A DNA stretch of 43,975 nt from Clostridium lundense DSM 17049 (lineage in GTDB: Bacteria > Bacillota > Clostridia > Clostridiales > Clostridiaceae). The notes under the pieces were generated by a model. The model saw only the letters and a program-made list of their open reading frames with translations, was not told the DNA's origin and made no database searches. Each line of letters opens with the position of its first letter. Position 1 is the first letter of the stretch. The position numbers and the translations under genes were made by a program. The DNA is taken from assembly GCF_000619945.1 (NCBI RefSeq), contig NZ_JHVC01000025.1, positions 1 to 43,975 of the forward strand, in the 5' to 3' direction. Below are positions 1 through 8,726 of this stretch, one piece after another.

Positions 1-237
<237 letters not shown>

Positions 238-350
238 AAAGTTTAATCTTTTTAGCTCATCGCTATTTTAAACAGTTTCCTGTTTGAATTGACTGGTTTC
301 TCTTCTCTGTTTAATTTTCAAAGACCATTGCCGTACTAGACAGCTTATTC

Positions 351-379
351 ATAATATCATCTCTGTTTCCCTTTGTCAA
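351..379 (-). promoter_or_regulatory. rRNA operon promoter
   Basis: Reading leftward, a perfect -35 TTGACA (374-379) and a -10 TATTAT (351-356) are separated by 17 nt, about 115 nt upstream of the mature 16S end. The leader between them contains a CTTTGAAAATTAAAC segment and a small AAACAG/CTGTTT hairpin, as usual for clostridial rrn leaders (antitermination and processing). The rest of the interval from 380 to about 630 is AT-rich with no convincing gene. Confidence 0.8.
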
Positions 380-633
380 CACATTTTAAAAATTTATTTT
401 TCATCAATCAATTTGTTGATGCATGTGTTTTTCGGGAACGAGATATATGATACCACGGTACTTATAACGAATTTTGATTTATATCTCTATTTTAACAAAT
501 TTATATTAGATATAATCTATTTTGCTCATTTTTTCTCATAATATCTTCTAATGATACACTAGGACAAGTATTTCATTAAAATCACATTTTTCAGAGTAAA
601 CGGTAAATAAAAACAATTAAATATCTCTATATA

Positions 634-666
634 ATTAAAAAAGTGCTCTTTTAATATAAGCACTCT
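634..666 (-). terminator. Rho-independent terminator after the sensor kinase gene
   Basis: On the minus strand an AGTGCT/AGCACT stem is followed by a run of six T, just after the stop codon of the kinase gene at 673. Confidence 0.65.
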
Positions 667-672
667 TCATTA

Positions 673-1839
673 CTACACTATTAATTCCCTATTCATTGGA
701 AATCCTATTGTTACCACTGTTCCTTTATTAACTTCACTATTTATATGTATATCCCCTTGAAGTTTTTCACATGCTGTCTTTACAATAGACAATCCTAATC
801 CATTTCCTACTGTATTTTTAGAGCGTGAATGGTCTACCCTGTAGAAAGTCTCAAAAATATGGATTAAACTATCAGATGGAATTCCTATTCCTGTATCTGT
901 GATAACAATTACTACATTTCTTCCTTCTTTATAAACACAAACACTTATAGAGCCGTTTATTCTATTATACTTTATGGCATTTGATAATATATTTGAAATA
1001 ATACTTTTAAATAGGGAAAAATTTGAGTAAATTTTTATATTCTTAACATCCATAAGTATAGAAATTGATTTTTTTTCTATCTCGGATTCATAGTCACTTA
1101 GACATTGGAAAATGACTTCACCAATATCAATCTCCTGTTTTTGTGGTGCAACATTGTTAGTAACCTCTAACAATTGACCTACTATTTGAATAAGATCATC
1201 TGTGCTTTGCTTAACAGTTGTCAAGTTTTCCTTATAATCTTCTACTGTTGGATTATCATCCAATTCTAAAACCTGTATAGATGATTTAATAACTGCAAGA
1301 GGCGTTTTAAGCTCATGTGCCGCATTTTGCGCAAAATTTTTCTGTATTTGAAATGCAATTTTAAGCCTTGAAAGCATTGTATTAAATGAATTTGTCAGAG
1401 AATACACCTCATCTTGATATTTGGGCAGTTCAATTTGTGTCTCAAGGCTATTGACATCTATTTCTACAGCAGTTTTATCAAGTACAGATAGTGGTTTCAA
1501 TGTTTTTGAAATTATAATATACGTGAAAACTATACCACCCAAGACCATTAGCACCATTACAAAAATCTGCTTATAACCAAAAGACCTTTGAGCAGCTCTA
1601 ACATTATAAGTTATGAAAATTTTATCGCAATCTCCATTGTTTTTAAATACAGTGTTCTTATTATCATTACTGATAATTTCTCGTTTTAACGGTTCCTTAG
1701 GCTCTTTTGAAAGCTCTATAATCAAAGGGTTAACAAATTGATTGTTACTATTTAAAATACTATATCCCGTCAATAATCCCATAGTAACTATAAGTATAGA
1801 AGAAATTAAAAGGGTTATTTTAACTTTCAAAGATTTCAT
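673..1839 (-). CDS. Sensor histidine kinase (OmpR-type partner)
   Basis: A 388-aa membrane histidine kinase. Membrane segments lie at about residues 7-29 and 91-111, enclosing a short extracytoplasmic part of about 60 residues. A HAMP linker (about 112-165) follows, then the phosphoacceptor H-box (HELKTPL, His175) and the ATP-binding domain with N (NILSNAIKYN), G1 (DTGIGI), F and G2 (GNGLGLS) boxes. The gene overlaps the stop of the upstream regulator by 4 nt and forms an operon with it and probably with the secreted protein at 2599-2940. The sensing domain is too short to suggest a ligand; a cell-envelope signal is a guess from context. Confidence 0.93.
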   Translation of the reverse strand: MKSLKVKITLLISSILIVTMGLLTGYSILNSNNQFVNPLIIELSKEPKEPLKREIISNDNKNTVFKNNGDCDKIFITYNVRAAQRSFGYKQIFVMVLMVLGGIVFTYIIISKTLKPLSVLDKTAVEIDVNSLETQIELPKYQDEVYSLTNSFNTMLSRLKIAFQIQKNFAQNAAHELKTPLAVIKSSIQVLELDDNPTVEDYKENLTTVKQSTDDLIQIVGQLLEVTNNVAPQKQEIDIGEVIFQCLSDYESEIEKKSISILMDVKNIKIYSNFSLFKSIISNILSNAIKYNRINGSISVCVYKEGRNVVIVITDTGIGIPSDSLIHIFETFYRVDHSRSKNTVGNGLGLSIVKTACEKLQGDIHINSEVNKGTVVTIGFPMNRELIV

Positions 1840-2501
1840 AATCTACCACCAAATTTATATCCTTTTCCCCTTGTATTTACTATCACATCTTTTGTTTCAA
1901 GCTTTCTTTTAATCATAGAAATATGATACTTACATGAATTTGAAAACAGATCAGCCTCACTATCCCAAACATGCTCTATAATTTCTTCAGCTGAAACATA
2001 TCTATTCTTATTTAGCGCAAGATATTCAAGTATCCCAAACTCTTTATTAGTTAATGAAATGTACATATCATCTTTTTCAACTGTTTTATCTACTATATTT
2101 ATTGTTAAATCTTTATAAATTATAATTTCATCTGATATTGTAAAATCCCATCTTAGAAGATTTCTTATTCTTGCAGATAACTCTAAAAATTCAAATGGCT
2201 TTTCTAAGTAATCATTTGCACCCAAATCAAGTCCCATAACCTTATCCTCAACATTGTTTTTAGCAGATAATATAAGTACCTTTATTAGCTTATCATCTTT
2301 TCTTATAGCTTTAAGTACTTCAAATCCACTGATCTTAGGAAGATTAAGATCAAGTACAATAATATCATATCTATTTACCTCTAGGTTGTACAATGCTTCT
2401 TCCCCATCAAAAGCTGCATCAACTACAAACCCTTGCTTCTTTAATCCTTTTTGTAAAATTGACGAAAGCTTCTCTTCGTCTTCTACCAATAAAATTTTCA
2501 A
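1836..2501 (-). CDS. Response regulator, OmpR/PhoB family
   Basis: A 221-aa two-domain regulator. The receiver domain carries the acidic pair (VEDEE), phosphorylated Asp51 (IVLDLNLP), the switch serine (LILSAK) and Lys (LEKPF). The C-terminal half is a winged-helix DNA-binding domain ending in RGKGYKFGG, the usual OmpR-family tail. The start is a TTG preceded by GGAGGTGAGTAT, an excellent site with 7-nt spacing. It overlaps the kinase gene and should be its partner. Targets are unknown; the secreted protein directly upstream in the same direction is the obvious candidate. Confidence 0.94.
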   Translation of the reverse strand: MKILLVEDEEKLSSILQKGLKKQGFVVDAAFDGEEALYNLEVNRYDIIVLDLNLPKISGFEVLKAIRKDDKLIKVLILSAKNNVEDKVMGLDLGANDYLEKPFEFLELSARIRNLLRWDFTISDEIIIYKDLTINIVDKTVEKDDMYISLTNKEFGILEYLALNKNRYVSAEEIIEHVWDSEADLFSNSCKYHISMIKRKLETKDVIVNTRGKGYKFGGRL

Positions 2502-2598
2502 ATACTCACCTCCGAAAACACATAAGCCACACCTGTTAGGCGCAGCTTAATATGTTCATTATATTATTAATTGCTTTATTTTAAAACCTTCTAATCAA

Positions 2599-2940
2599 TT
2601 ATTTTTGTACATCAGTATATATCTTAATGCCTTCTGATGACTTTTCAATCCTTATAGCCTTCTTATTAATAGCAACTGCATTTTCTATCTTTTGAGGTAT
2701 TTGATCATCAACATGTATTTTAATGCCTCCAGATACTTTTTCAATTTTTACAACTTTCTTGTTCATCTCAATCGCATTAGCTGGTTTTTGTAGTATTTCT
2801 CCTACATCATATGTTTTAACATTTGCAGATAAATTATCAAGACAATTTCCCTTCTCCTTAGTTGCTGCAAAAGTTGTTGTAGGTACTGATGCTAACATAC
2901 CTGCTGCCAAAAGCCCCATTGCAATTTTTTTAATTTTCAT
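2599..2940 (-). CDS. Small secreted protein with two internal repeats
   Basis: A 113-aa protein of unknown family. Residues 1-25 form a classic signal peptide (MKIKKIAMGLLAAGMLAS, cleavage probably after TTFA). The mature part contains two imperfect copies of a unit of about 24 residues, at roughly 57-80 and 88-111, each built around IEK(V/S)S-GIKI followed by an acidic tail. It has one cysteine and no catalytic motif. GGGAGG lies just upstream of the ATG. It sits immediately upstream of and co-directional with the two-component genes, so it may be a target or a co-sensor of that system; this is inference. Confidence 0.8.
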   Translation of the reverse strand: MKIKKIAMGLLAAGMLASVPTTTFAATKEKGNCLDNLSANVKTYDVGEILQKPANAIEMNKKVVKIEKVSGGIKIHVDDQIPQKIENAVAINKKAIRIEKSSEGIKIYTDVQK

Positions 2941-3153
2941 TATGAAAACCTCCCATAAATTTTATTTGGTGTTGTTCACCGTAACTAAAGTATACAGGAG
3001 TAATGGTTAGATGAAGGTTAGTTTTATTAATTCATACAAAAGTTTCCTACATTAACAATACATGTATAGTATCAATATATTAATTAAACAGTTAAATATA
3101 AATTGTAATTTATGTTAACTTATCCCTTTATTCTACATATTTTTTCATAAATG

Positions 3154-3182
3154 TTGACATTTTTTAAAAAATATAGTACAAT
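3154..3182 (+). promoter_or_regulatory. Promoter of the DUF5058/M20 peptidase operon
   Basis: TTGACA (3154-3159) and TACAAT (3177-3182) are separated by exactly 17 nt. Transcription would begin near 3189, leaving a 5' leader of about 90 nt before the ATG at 3282. The interval 2941-3153 is otherwise AT-rich with nothing recognisable. Confidence 0.75.
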
Positions 3183-3281
3183 TCGAAATATTTGTTGCTA
3201 CAGAAAAACATTTGCGTTTTCCAAACAAACAACTTAACTTACTAAATTAAGAAATTTAAAATAGAAAGATGGAGGTAAACA

Positions 3282-3992
3282 ATGAACGAAACAAATCATT
3301 TATATTATGCAAATCATCCTATTATGTGGATTGTATGTATACTAGGTATATCTGTTGTATTAATTCAATCTGCATTAATACTTAAAAAATCAATTAAAGC
3401 AGGTTTAGATATGGGAATGGATTATTCTAGAATGAAGAAAGGTATTAAAACAAGTGCTATTGGTAGCATTGGTCCAGCATTAGGTGTTGTTGGAAGTCTG
3501 TTAGCTTTATTAGTGACTATGGGTTCCCCTGTGTCTGCATTCAGATTAAGCGTAATTGGCGGTTCTAACTTTGAAGCTATGGCTGCCAACTTTGGAGCTC
3601 AAGCTTTAGGGTCAGAACTTTCTACTAATATGACTCCTGTAGTATTTACAAATGCCCTATGGACAATGGCATTAGGTTCCCTTGGATGGATAATATTCGT
3701 ATTTTTATTTGCACATAAAATGGACAAAGTAAATAACTTATTAACAAGTGGAAGAAAAGCATTATTACCAGCAGTTAGTATAGGTGCTATGCTTGGATCT
3801 TTTGCATACTTTAACGTTGGTAATTATCTAAAAGTTAAAACAAATCCTGATGTAACACTTTCTGCAATTTCAGGTCTGATTATTATGATAATATGTTTGA
3901 AGTTAGGAGATAAAAAATTTACCTGGTTAAAGGATTGGGCTCTAACAATTGCAATGTTTGGAGGAGCAATTATTGGAACTGTAGCATTTTAA
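3282..3992 (+). CDS. DUF5058-family membrane protein
   Basis: A 236-aa integral membrane protein with about six hydrophobic segments (around 14-34, 60-85, 120-145, 160-178, 190-205 and 218-234). The N-terminal stretch with HPIMW followed by a long helix resembles the uncharacterised DUF5058 family. A GGAGG site lies 6 nt before the ATG. It is the first gene of a three-gene rightward operon with a second membrane protein and an M20 peptidase. The context suggests the two membrane proteins move a peptide or acylated amino acid that the peptidase then hydrolyses. That role is inferred, not shown. Confidence 0.8.
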   Translation: MNETNHLYYANHPIMWIVCILGISVVLIQSALILKKSIKAGLDMGMDYSRMKKGIKTSAIGSIGPALGVVGSLLALLVTMGSPVSAFRLSVIGGSNFEAMAANFGAQALGSELSTNMTPVVFTNALWTMALGSLGWIIFVFLFAHKMDKVNNLLTSGRKALLPAVSIGAMLGSFAYFNVGNYLKVKTNPDVTLSAISGLIIMIICLKLGDKKFTWLKDWALTIAMFGGAIIGTVAF

Positions 3993-4013
3993 AATAAAGG
4001 AGGACTACTATAA

Positions 4014-4682
4014 ATGAATGTTTATGATAAATATATTAAAGATATTACAAAAATCGGTAGATTTACTATGATTCTTGGAGTGGTTGTAAGTTTGCTTCCT
4101 CCACTAATTATGACTCTAGTATTTGGATTTAACCCTGGACTTGGTGCAATCTTAGCTGGGGCAGTTTCTCAGATGTCAGTTTCCGGAGCTTTTTATTTTA
4201 GTGAACCTATTAGTTATTTTCCTATCGTTGGTAGAGCTGGATTATATATGGGGTTCCTATCAGGAAATTTAGTAAATATGAGAATACCAGCAGCAGTATC
4301 TGCTTTAGAAGGATCAGGTTATAAATCTGGTACTGATGAAGGTGCAATCATGGGAACTATAGGAATAGGAGTTTCTATATGGGTTGGTATTGTATTTTTA
4401 TTATTATCTGTGTTTGCTGGACAAACTGTGCTAGCTACATTACCTCCATCTGTTACAAAGGTGTTATCCCTTATTATTCCTGCATTATTTGGCGGAGTTT
4501 TTGCCCAATTTGCATTAAAGTCTCCAAAATCAGGTATATTTGCTCTTGCTATTGCTTTTATAATGACAAAGATTGTTACCTTTATTCCAGGTAAACCATC
4601 ATTCATTGTTACTCTAGTTTCAGTATTTGCTACAATTTCATTCGCTAAGAGGCAACTAAGTAAACAAATAGATAATGAATAA
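4014..4682 (+). CDS. Hypothetical multispanning membrane protein, partner of the DUF5058 protein
   Basis: A 222-aa protein with about six membrane segments and many small residues (GFNPGLGAILAGAVS, FPIVGRAGLYMGFLSGN), the composition expected of a transporter or channel. I do not recognise the family with certainty. GGAGG lies 10 nt upstream of the ATG and the gene begins 21 nt after the DUF5058 gene, so the two are almost certainly co-expressed and may form one complex. It is followed closely by the M20 peptidase gene. A peptide-transport role is inference from the operon. Confidence 0.8.
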   Translation: MNVYDKYIKDITKIGRFTMILGVVVSLLPPLIMTLVFGFNPGLGAILAGAVSQMSVSGAFYFSEPISYFPIVGRAGLYMGFLSGNLVNMRIPAAVSALEGSGYKSGTDEGAIMGTIGIGVSIWVGIVFLLLSVFAGQTVLATLPPSVTKVLSLIIPALFGGVFAQFALKSPKSGIFALAIAFIMTKIVTFIPGKPSFIVTLVSVFATISFAKRQLSKQIDNE

Positions 4683-4725
4683 CTTCAAATTAGTTACTAA
4701 CAATTTAGTATTAGGAGGTATAATA

Positions 4726-5847
4726 TTGAATAAACAAAGGTTATTAAATAATCTAGTAGAAATGTTAGAAATTCACTCACCTTCAAAAAAAGAAGGAGAA
4801 TATGCAAAATATCTTGTAAATTTATTTAAAGAAATGGGTGCACTAATATACTTGGATAAAGGGTACCTAGAATATGGTGGGGATTCTCCTTCAATAATAG
4901 CTAAGTTTCCTGGTAATATAGAAGGTGATGGAGTAACCCTTGCTGCTCACATGGATGTGGTAGAACCTAATTCAAATGCAAAGGCAATAATAGATGGTAA
5001 TATAATCAAAACAGATGGAACAACCACCTTAGGTGGAGATGACAAAGGTGGAATAGCAGCTATTATAGAAACTATAAGGACTATAAAAGAAGAAAACATC
5101 CCTCATAAAGACATTTATGTTGTTTTAACACCTTGTGAAGAGATCGGTATGCTTGGAGCCAAACATTTTAATTGGGAAGAAATACCCAAAGATATGTTTC
5201 CTGCAAAAAATATGATTGTTGTTGATAATGCCGGGAAATCTGGGCTTATTGCACATTCTGCCCCAAGTAAATATGATATTGAAATTTGTTTCCAAGGTAA
5301 AAAAGCTCATGCTGGCATAGAGCCTGAAAAGGGCATCAATGCTATAGCTGTGGCATCTTATGCTTTATCTCATATGAACATAGGCAGAATTGATGATTTA
5401 ACAACATCAAATATTTCAAAAATAAACTCTGAATTTCCATCAAATGTAGTTCCTGATGTATGTACAATTAATGGAGAAATAAGAAGCCATTCTGAAGATA
5501 GAATTTTAGAGATTATTGAATTATATAAAAAAGCATGCGATGAATCTGTTACAAAGCTTGGCGGTAGTTATAAATTAAATTATCAATGTGATTATCCAGT
5601 GTTGAAACCAAATGATAATCTAATTTTTGCAAAACAGTTTGCTGAAGTATATGAAGAGTTGAATATTCCTTCTGAACTTAAGGTTATTGGAGGAGGATCA
5701 GATAGCAATATATTTGCAAAACAGGGATTTAACTCAATTATTATTGGAGTAGGAATGAACAATGTACATACTGTTGAAGAGTACTTAGAAATTGATGAGC
5801 TACTAAAAACAACAGAAGCTCTTGTTAAATATATAAAAAAGGGATGA
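4726..5847 (+). CDS. M20-family metallopeptidase, peptidase T-like
   Basis: A 373-aa cytoplasmic zinc peptidase of the M20 family. The metal-site motifs are in order: AAHMDVV (His), GGDDKGG (bridging Asp), CEEIGMLGA (catalytic Glu plus ligand Glu), VVDNAG (Asp) and NVHTVEE (His). The dimerisation domain with KAHAGIEPEKG lies in the middle. The start chosen is a TTG at 4726 preceded by AGGAGG with 7-nt spacing; an ATG at 4675 overlapping the upstream gene lacks a ribosome binding site. It probably cleaves small peptides delivered by the two membrane proteins encoded just upstream. Substrate specificity cannot be read from the sequence. Confidence 0.9.
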   Translation: MNKQRLLNNLVEMLEIHSPSKKEGEYAKYLVNLFKEMGALIYLDKGYLEYGGDSPSIIAKFPGNIEGDGVTLAAHMDVVEPNSNAKAIIDGNIIKTDGTTTLGGDDKGGIAAIIETIRTIKEENIPHKDIYVVLTPCEEIGMLGAKHFNWEEIPKDMFPAKNMIVVDNAGKSGLIAHSAPSKYDIEICFQGKKAHAGIEPEKGINAIAVASYALSHMNIGRIDDLTTSNISKINSEFPSNVVPDVCTINGEIRSHSEDRILEIIELYKKACDESVTKLGGSYKLNYQCDYPVLKPNDNLIFAKQFAEVYEELNIPSELKVIGGGSDSNIFAKQGFNSIIIGVGMNNVHTVEEYLEIDELLKTTEALVKYIKKG

Positions 5848-5871
5848 ATGATTTTCAAAGGAGGATATATC

Positions 5872-6249
5872 GTGGGATTTTTTTAAAGTAAGCCAGGAAG
5901 TATAATCAGTGACTACTTCAAGGCTCTTGAAGATATTGGAATGTTCCCTAAAGGAACAATGATCGAAGTCGCACTATATGATGATCACATTGAAATGACA
6001 ACAATATGTATTAAAGGCAGCGTCTCATTGAAGTACTCGCAAATCACAAATGTTACATATAATTCTCATACAAAGAAGTTACTTTTTCTGATCACCTATA
6101 CATCTTCATCAGGTGAAGAAAAGCTCTTGCAATTTCATGATACAAGGATGTATAAAGGTTTTAAAGTCCAGTCAAAATTGAAAGAGCTATGTGAAATTCA
6201 TGAACCTATTCTTGATGTAAATCTGGTTGAAGAACATATTGATTTATAA
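5872..6249 (+). pseudogene. Small PH-like-domain protein gene with a premature stop at codon 5
   Basis: A strong ribosome binding site (AAAGGAGGATATATC) leads into GTG GGA TTT TTT TAA. The same frame then continues open through SKPGSIISDYFKALEDIG into an intact 102-aa reading frame from the ATG at 5941 to 6249. That ATG has no ribosome binding site. A single T-to-A change in the stop would restore a continuous protein of about 125 aa, so this looks like a recent nonsense mutation rather than an untranslated leader. The alternating strand pattern (MIEVALYDDHIEMTTI) is compatible with a bacterial PH-like fold. Function unknown. If translation restarts at 5941, a shortened protein could still be made. 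Confidence 0.6.
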
Positions 6250-6262
6250 AAATTTTATAATA

Positions 6263-6297
6263 ATAAGCAGTCTTTCTTATAGGCTGCTTCCTTTTTC
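6263..6297 (+). terminator. Terminator after the broken small gene
   Basis: An AAGCAG/CTGCTT stem (6265-6270 with 6284-6289) is followed by CCTTTTT, just downstream of the stop at 6249. It separates the rightward operon from the convergent leftward gene at 6331. Confidence 0.65.
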
Positions 6298-6330
6298 TAC
6301 TTTATTTAAATTTAAGTTAACAAATGAAAT

Positions 6331-6810
6331 TTATAAATCCACATTCTTTTGTAATCTAACTATAAATATTGTCATAATTATAGGAATCAACACTCCTACA
6401 ACCACATAACTCCAACTAAAAAATGAAAAAACATAAGGGTAATAGGTTCCAATACCATTGATACCTTGCCTCATATGCGATCCTTCATCAGTAGTTATTT
6501 GCATAACACTTGTAATATAAAGAGGATTAATATCAAAAATATATGCACTTAGTAAATATATTATTATTTTCTCTGTAATACTAGGTACAAAAAAGCCTAA
6601 TGCATAAAAAGTTTTACTTTTCCCTCTACAGAAGAATAAATAATACAGTGCACCAACTGTATAAGGAAAAACTAGTAGTAAAATTCCTAAAACATTCTTT
6701 GCTCTCAAGAAGCCACCTGAGATAACTATGAAAACTATCAGTAAATAAATGGATAGTATAATAAACCATCCTAAACATAATTTGTAGAAATTTTTATATG
6801 GTTTTTCCAC
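6331..6810 (-). CDS. Hypothetical membrane protein downstream of the Bce-like kinase
   Basis: A protein of about 159 aa with four to five hydrophobic segments (roughly 10-32, 42-60, 68-95 and 125-150) and no recognisable family. The start is uncertain. A GTG at 6810 preceded by GGGGGG with good spacing is preferred over the ATG at 6825, which contains that purine run. It lies about 90 nt downstream of the Bce-like kinase gene on the same strand. It may be co-transcribed and act in the same peptide-stress response, but nothing in the protein itself proves this. Confidence 0.65.
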   Translation of the reverse strand: MEKPYKNFYKLCLGWFIILSIYLLIVFIVISGGFLRAKNVLGILLLVFPYTVGALYYLFFCRGKSKTFYALGFFVPSITEKIIIYLLSAYIFDINPLYITSVMQITTDEGSHMRQGINGIGTYYPYVFSFFSWSYVVVGVLIPIIMTIFIVRLQKNVDL

Positions 6811-6897
6811 TTTTACGCCCCCCATTTTTTTCCATTGATACTGCTTTTCTACTTTATCATTATCTAGGCATTAACTCATTAATGTGTAGTTGATAGA

Positions 6898-7935
6898 TTA
6901 TTGTTTCACGTTTGGAAATATTAGCGATATAGTCAACCCCGAGCCCAACTCTGATTTTGCATCTAACTGAATTGCTAAATCATAAGCCATCTTGCTTACT
7001 AAGAAAAGTCCCATACCTGTTGCTTGTCTGGTATAAGTACCTCTCATTCCAGTAAAGCCCTTATCAAAAATAAATGGTAAATCTTCTTCAGATACACCAG
7101 GTCCATTATCACTAATATTTAAGATAGCCTTATCTCTCACTTTGTCATAAAACGTTTCAAACTTCAAAATTGGAATATCCTGATTCTGTGAAATATGTTT
7201 CGTACTATTAGTGATTATTTGTCCTAATATAAAAGCTAATCCCTTGCGGTCAGAAAAGACTTCCATTTCTTCACCTATGAATTGTATTTGAAAACTAGAT
7301 TCATCTAGTAATGTTTGATGATCTTCAATTGTTTGTCTACAAAATGCTAGTAAATTTATAGAATGAAAAATATAATCTTTATGAATAGCCCCAAGTCTTG
7401 CAAAATACAAAATTTGCTCTACGTCTCCAATCATTTGCTCTTTAATATGAAGCATACGCTTTCTAACAAGGGGAGACATTTCGTCAGTACGATTATCCAA
7501 TACTAATGTCATTAATGATAGAGGCTTTTTAATTTCATGAACCCATCCCTCTATATAATTTTCATAATCCCCCAATTCAATGACTTGATCATTAAGTTCA
7601 GATTGATATGATCTTATAAGGCTCCCCATCCTATAAATAAACCACCAATAATTCTTAGGAGATACATGGCATAATATTTCTTCATTGGTCTCGCTTGCTT
7701 CTAATAAGAAATCTTGAAAAGCTTCTTCTATTATTTTTTGCTTTCTAATTATAATAAATACAGCCACCGATATCATGGCTAAAGTAAAAACAATCATTAA
7801 TCCTACTAACACCTTAAAGGTTTCTGGATAAGCCAGCCAAGCTAAAAAACTAAATAGAATAGTGGTAGCCATCAACATAAGAAACCATTGTTTATAAGCA
7901 TAAAGACAATCATATATTTGCTTTATCCATTTCAT
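6898..7935 (-). CDS. Sensor histidine kinase, BceS-like (intramembrane-sensing)
   Basis: A 345-aa kinase with two N-terminal membrane helices (about 16-36 and 41-64) joined by a loop of only a few residues, the hallmark of intramembrane-sensing kinases of the BceS type. The H-box is HEIKKPLS with His133. The ATP-binding domain has ITNSTKH, DNGPGVSEEDLP and ATGMGLFLVSK motifs. It overlaps the response regulator gene by 4 nt. In the Bce paradigm the kinase has no ligand domain and senses antimicrobial peptides through the BceAB-type transporter, whose genes lie directly upstream here. The specific peptide sensed is unknown. Confidence 0.92.
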   Translation of the reverse strand: MKWIKQIYDCLYAYKQWFLMLMATTILFSFLAWLAYPETFKVLVGLMIVFTLAMISVAVFIIIRKQKIIEEAFQDFLLEASETNEEILCHVSPKNYWWFIYRMGSLIRSYQSELNDQVIELGDYENYIEGWVHEIKKPLSLMTLVLDNRTDEMSPLVRKRMLHIKEQMIGDVEQILYFARLGAIHKDYIFHSINLLAFCRQTIEDHQTLLDESSFQIQFIGEEMEVFSDRKGLAFILGQIITNSTKHISQNQDIPILKFETFYDKVRDKAILNISDNGPGVSEEDLPFIFDKGFTGMRGTYTRQATGMGLFLVSKMAYDLAIQLDAKSELGSGLTISLIFPNVKQ

Positions 7936-8609
7936 GGCTTCATATACCCCCTAAGCCTATACCCTTTACCCCTTACTGTTTCAATTTGATGATCTAAGTC
8001 TAATTGACGCAATGTTTTTCGTAAGCGAGTGATATTCACTTGAAGTGCATTTTCGTCTATATATTGGTCCATTCCCCATAAAAGTTCGCTCAGTGTTGAT
8101 TTGGATACAATCTCAGGTCTATTCTGTACTAAAGCCAATAAAATTTTTCCTTCATTAGTTGATAATAATAAGGATTGAGATCCCTTATACAAAGTAAAAG
8201 TATTGGGATCTATGAAAAAACTGCCAACATCTATCAATTCTGGTTGTCCTTCAAATCTTCTTAACAGGTTCTGAATACGCCCTAATAATCTATCTCGATT
8301 ACATGGTTTCGTAAGATAATCGTCTGCACCTAAATTAAGACCATGTAATTCATCTTGTAACTTATCTCTAGATGTAAGAATTAATATTGGACCAATCCCT
8401 TTTAATTTTAGATTTTTGCATACTTCAAATCCTGATTGCTCTGGTAAATTAATGTCTAACAATATTAAATCTGGTGTCAAAGTAGCTATTTGATCAACCA
8501 TATCATGGAAGTCTGCAATTGCTATTACTTCATAACCAGCTCTTTGCAATACATCCATTAATTCTTCTCTCATTAATAAATCATCTTCAACAATTGTAAT
8601 CCTAGCCAC
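7932..8609 (-). CDS. Response regulator, BceR-like (OmpR family)
   Basis: A 225-aa receiver plus winged-helix regulator. It has the acidic pocket VEDD, the phosphorylated Asp52 in LLDINLP, LTSRD as the switch region, Lys in LTKPC, and the C-terminal RGKGYRLRG. The preferred start is a GTG at 8609 preceded by GGGAGGTG; the upstream ATG at 8627 overlaps this ribosome binding site. It is paired with the kinase gene that overlaps its end. It is expected to activate the adjacent ABC transporter operon when antimicrobial peptides are present. Confidence 0.92.
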   Translation of the reverse strand: MARITIVEDDLLMREELMDVLQRAGYEVIAIADFHDMVDQIATLTPDLILLDINLPEQSGFEVCKNLKLKGIGPILILTSRDKLQDELHGLNLGADDYLTKPCNRDRLLGRIQNLLRRFEGQPELIDVGSFFIDPNTFTLYKGSQSLLLSTNEGKILLALVQNRPEIVSKSTLSELLWGMDQYIDENALQVNITRLRKTLRQLDLDHQIETVRGKGYRLRGYMKP

Positions 8610-8648
8610 TTCAGCACCTCCCTCCATGTAAAATTTAATAGTCCCTTA

Positions 8649-8726
8649 AGGCACATTTAAAAAATAAATAAGTCAGTATACTAGGATATTTTGCATCTTT
8701 GACTTGTTATCTATTTTAATGTGCCT
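8649..8726 (-). repeat. Inverted repeat between the ABC permease and regulator genes
   Basis: AGGCACATT at 8649-8657 is complementary to AATGTGCCT at 8718-8726, a 9-bp perfect match spanning the AT-rich gap between the permease stop codon and the regulator gene. It could form a long hairpin or bind a dimeric protein. There is no T-run typical of a terminator. Confidence 0.4.

Noticed and set aside
4675..4725. 17-residue N-terminal extension of the M20 peptidase
   Set aside because: No ribosome binding site at 4675, whereas AGGAGG precedes the TTG at 4726; the extension is not protein-like for this family.
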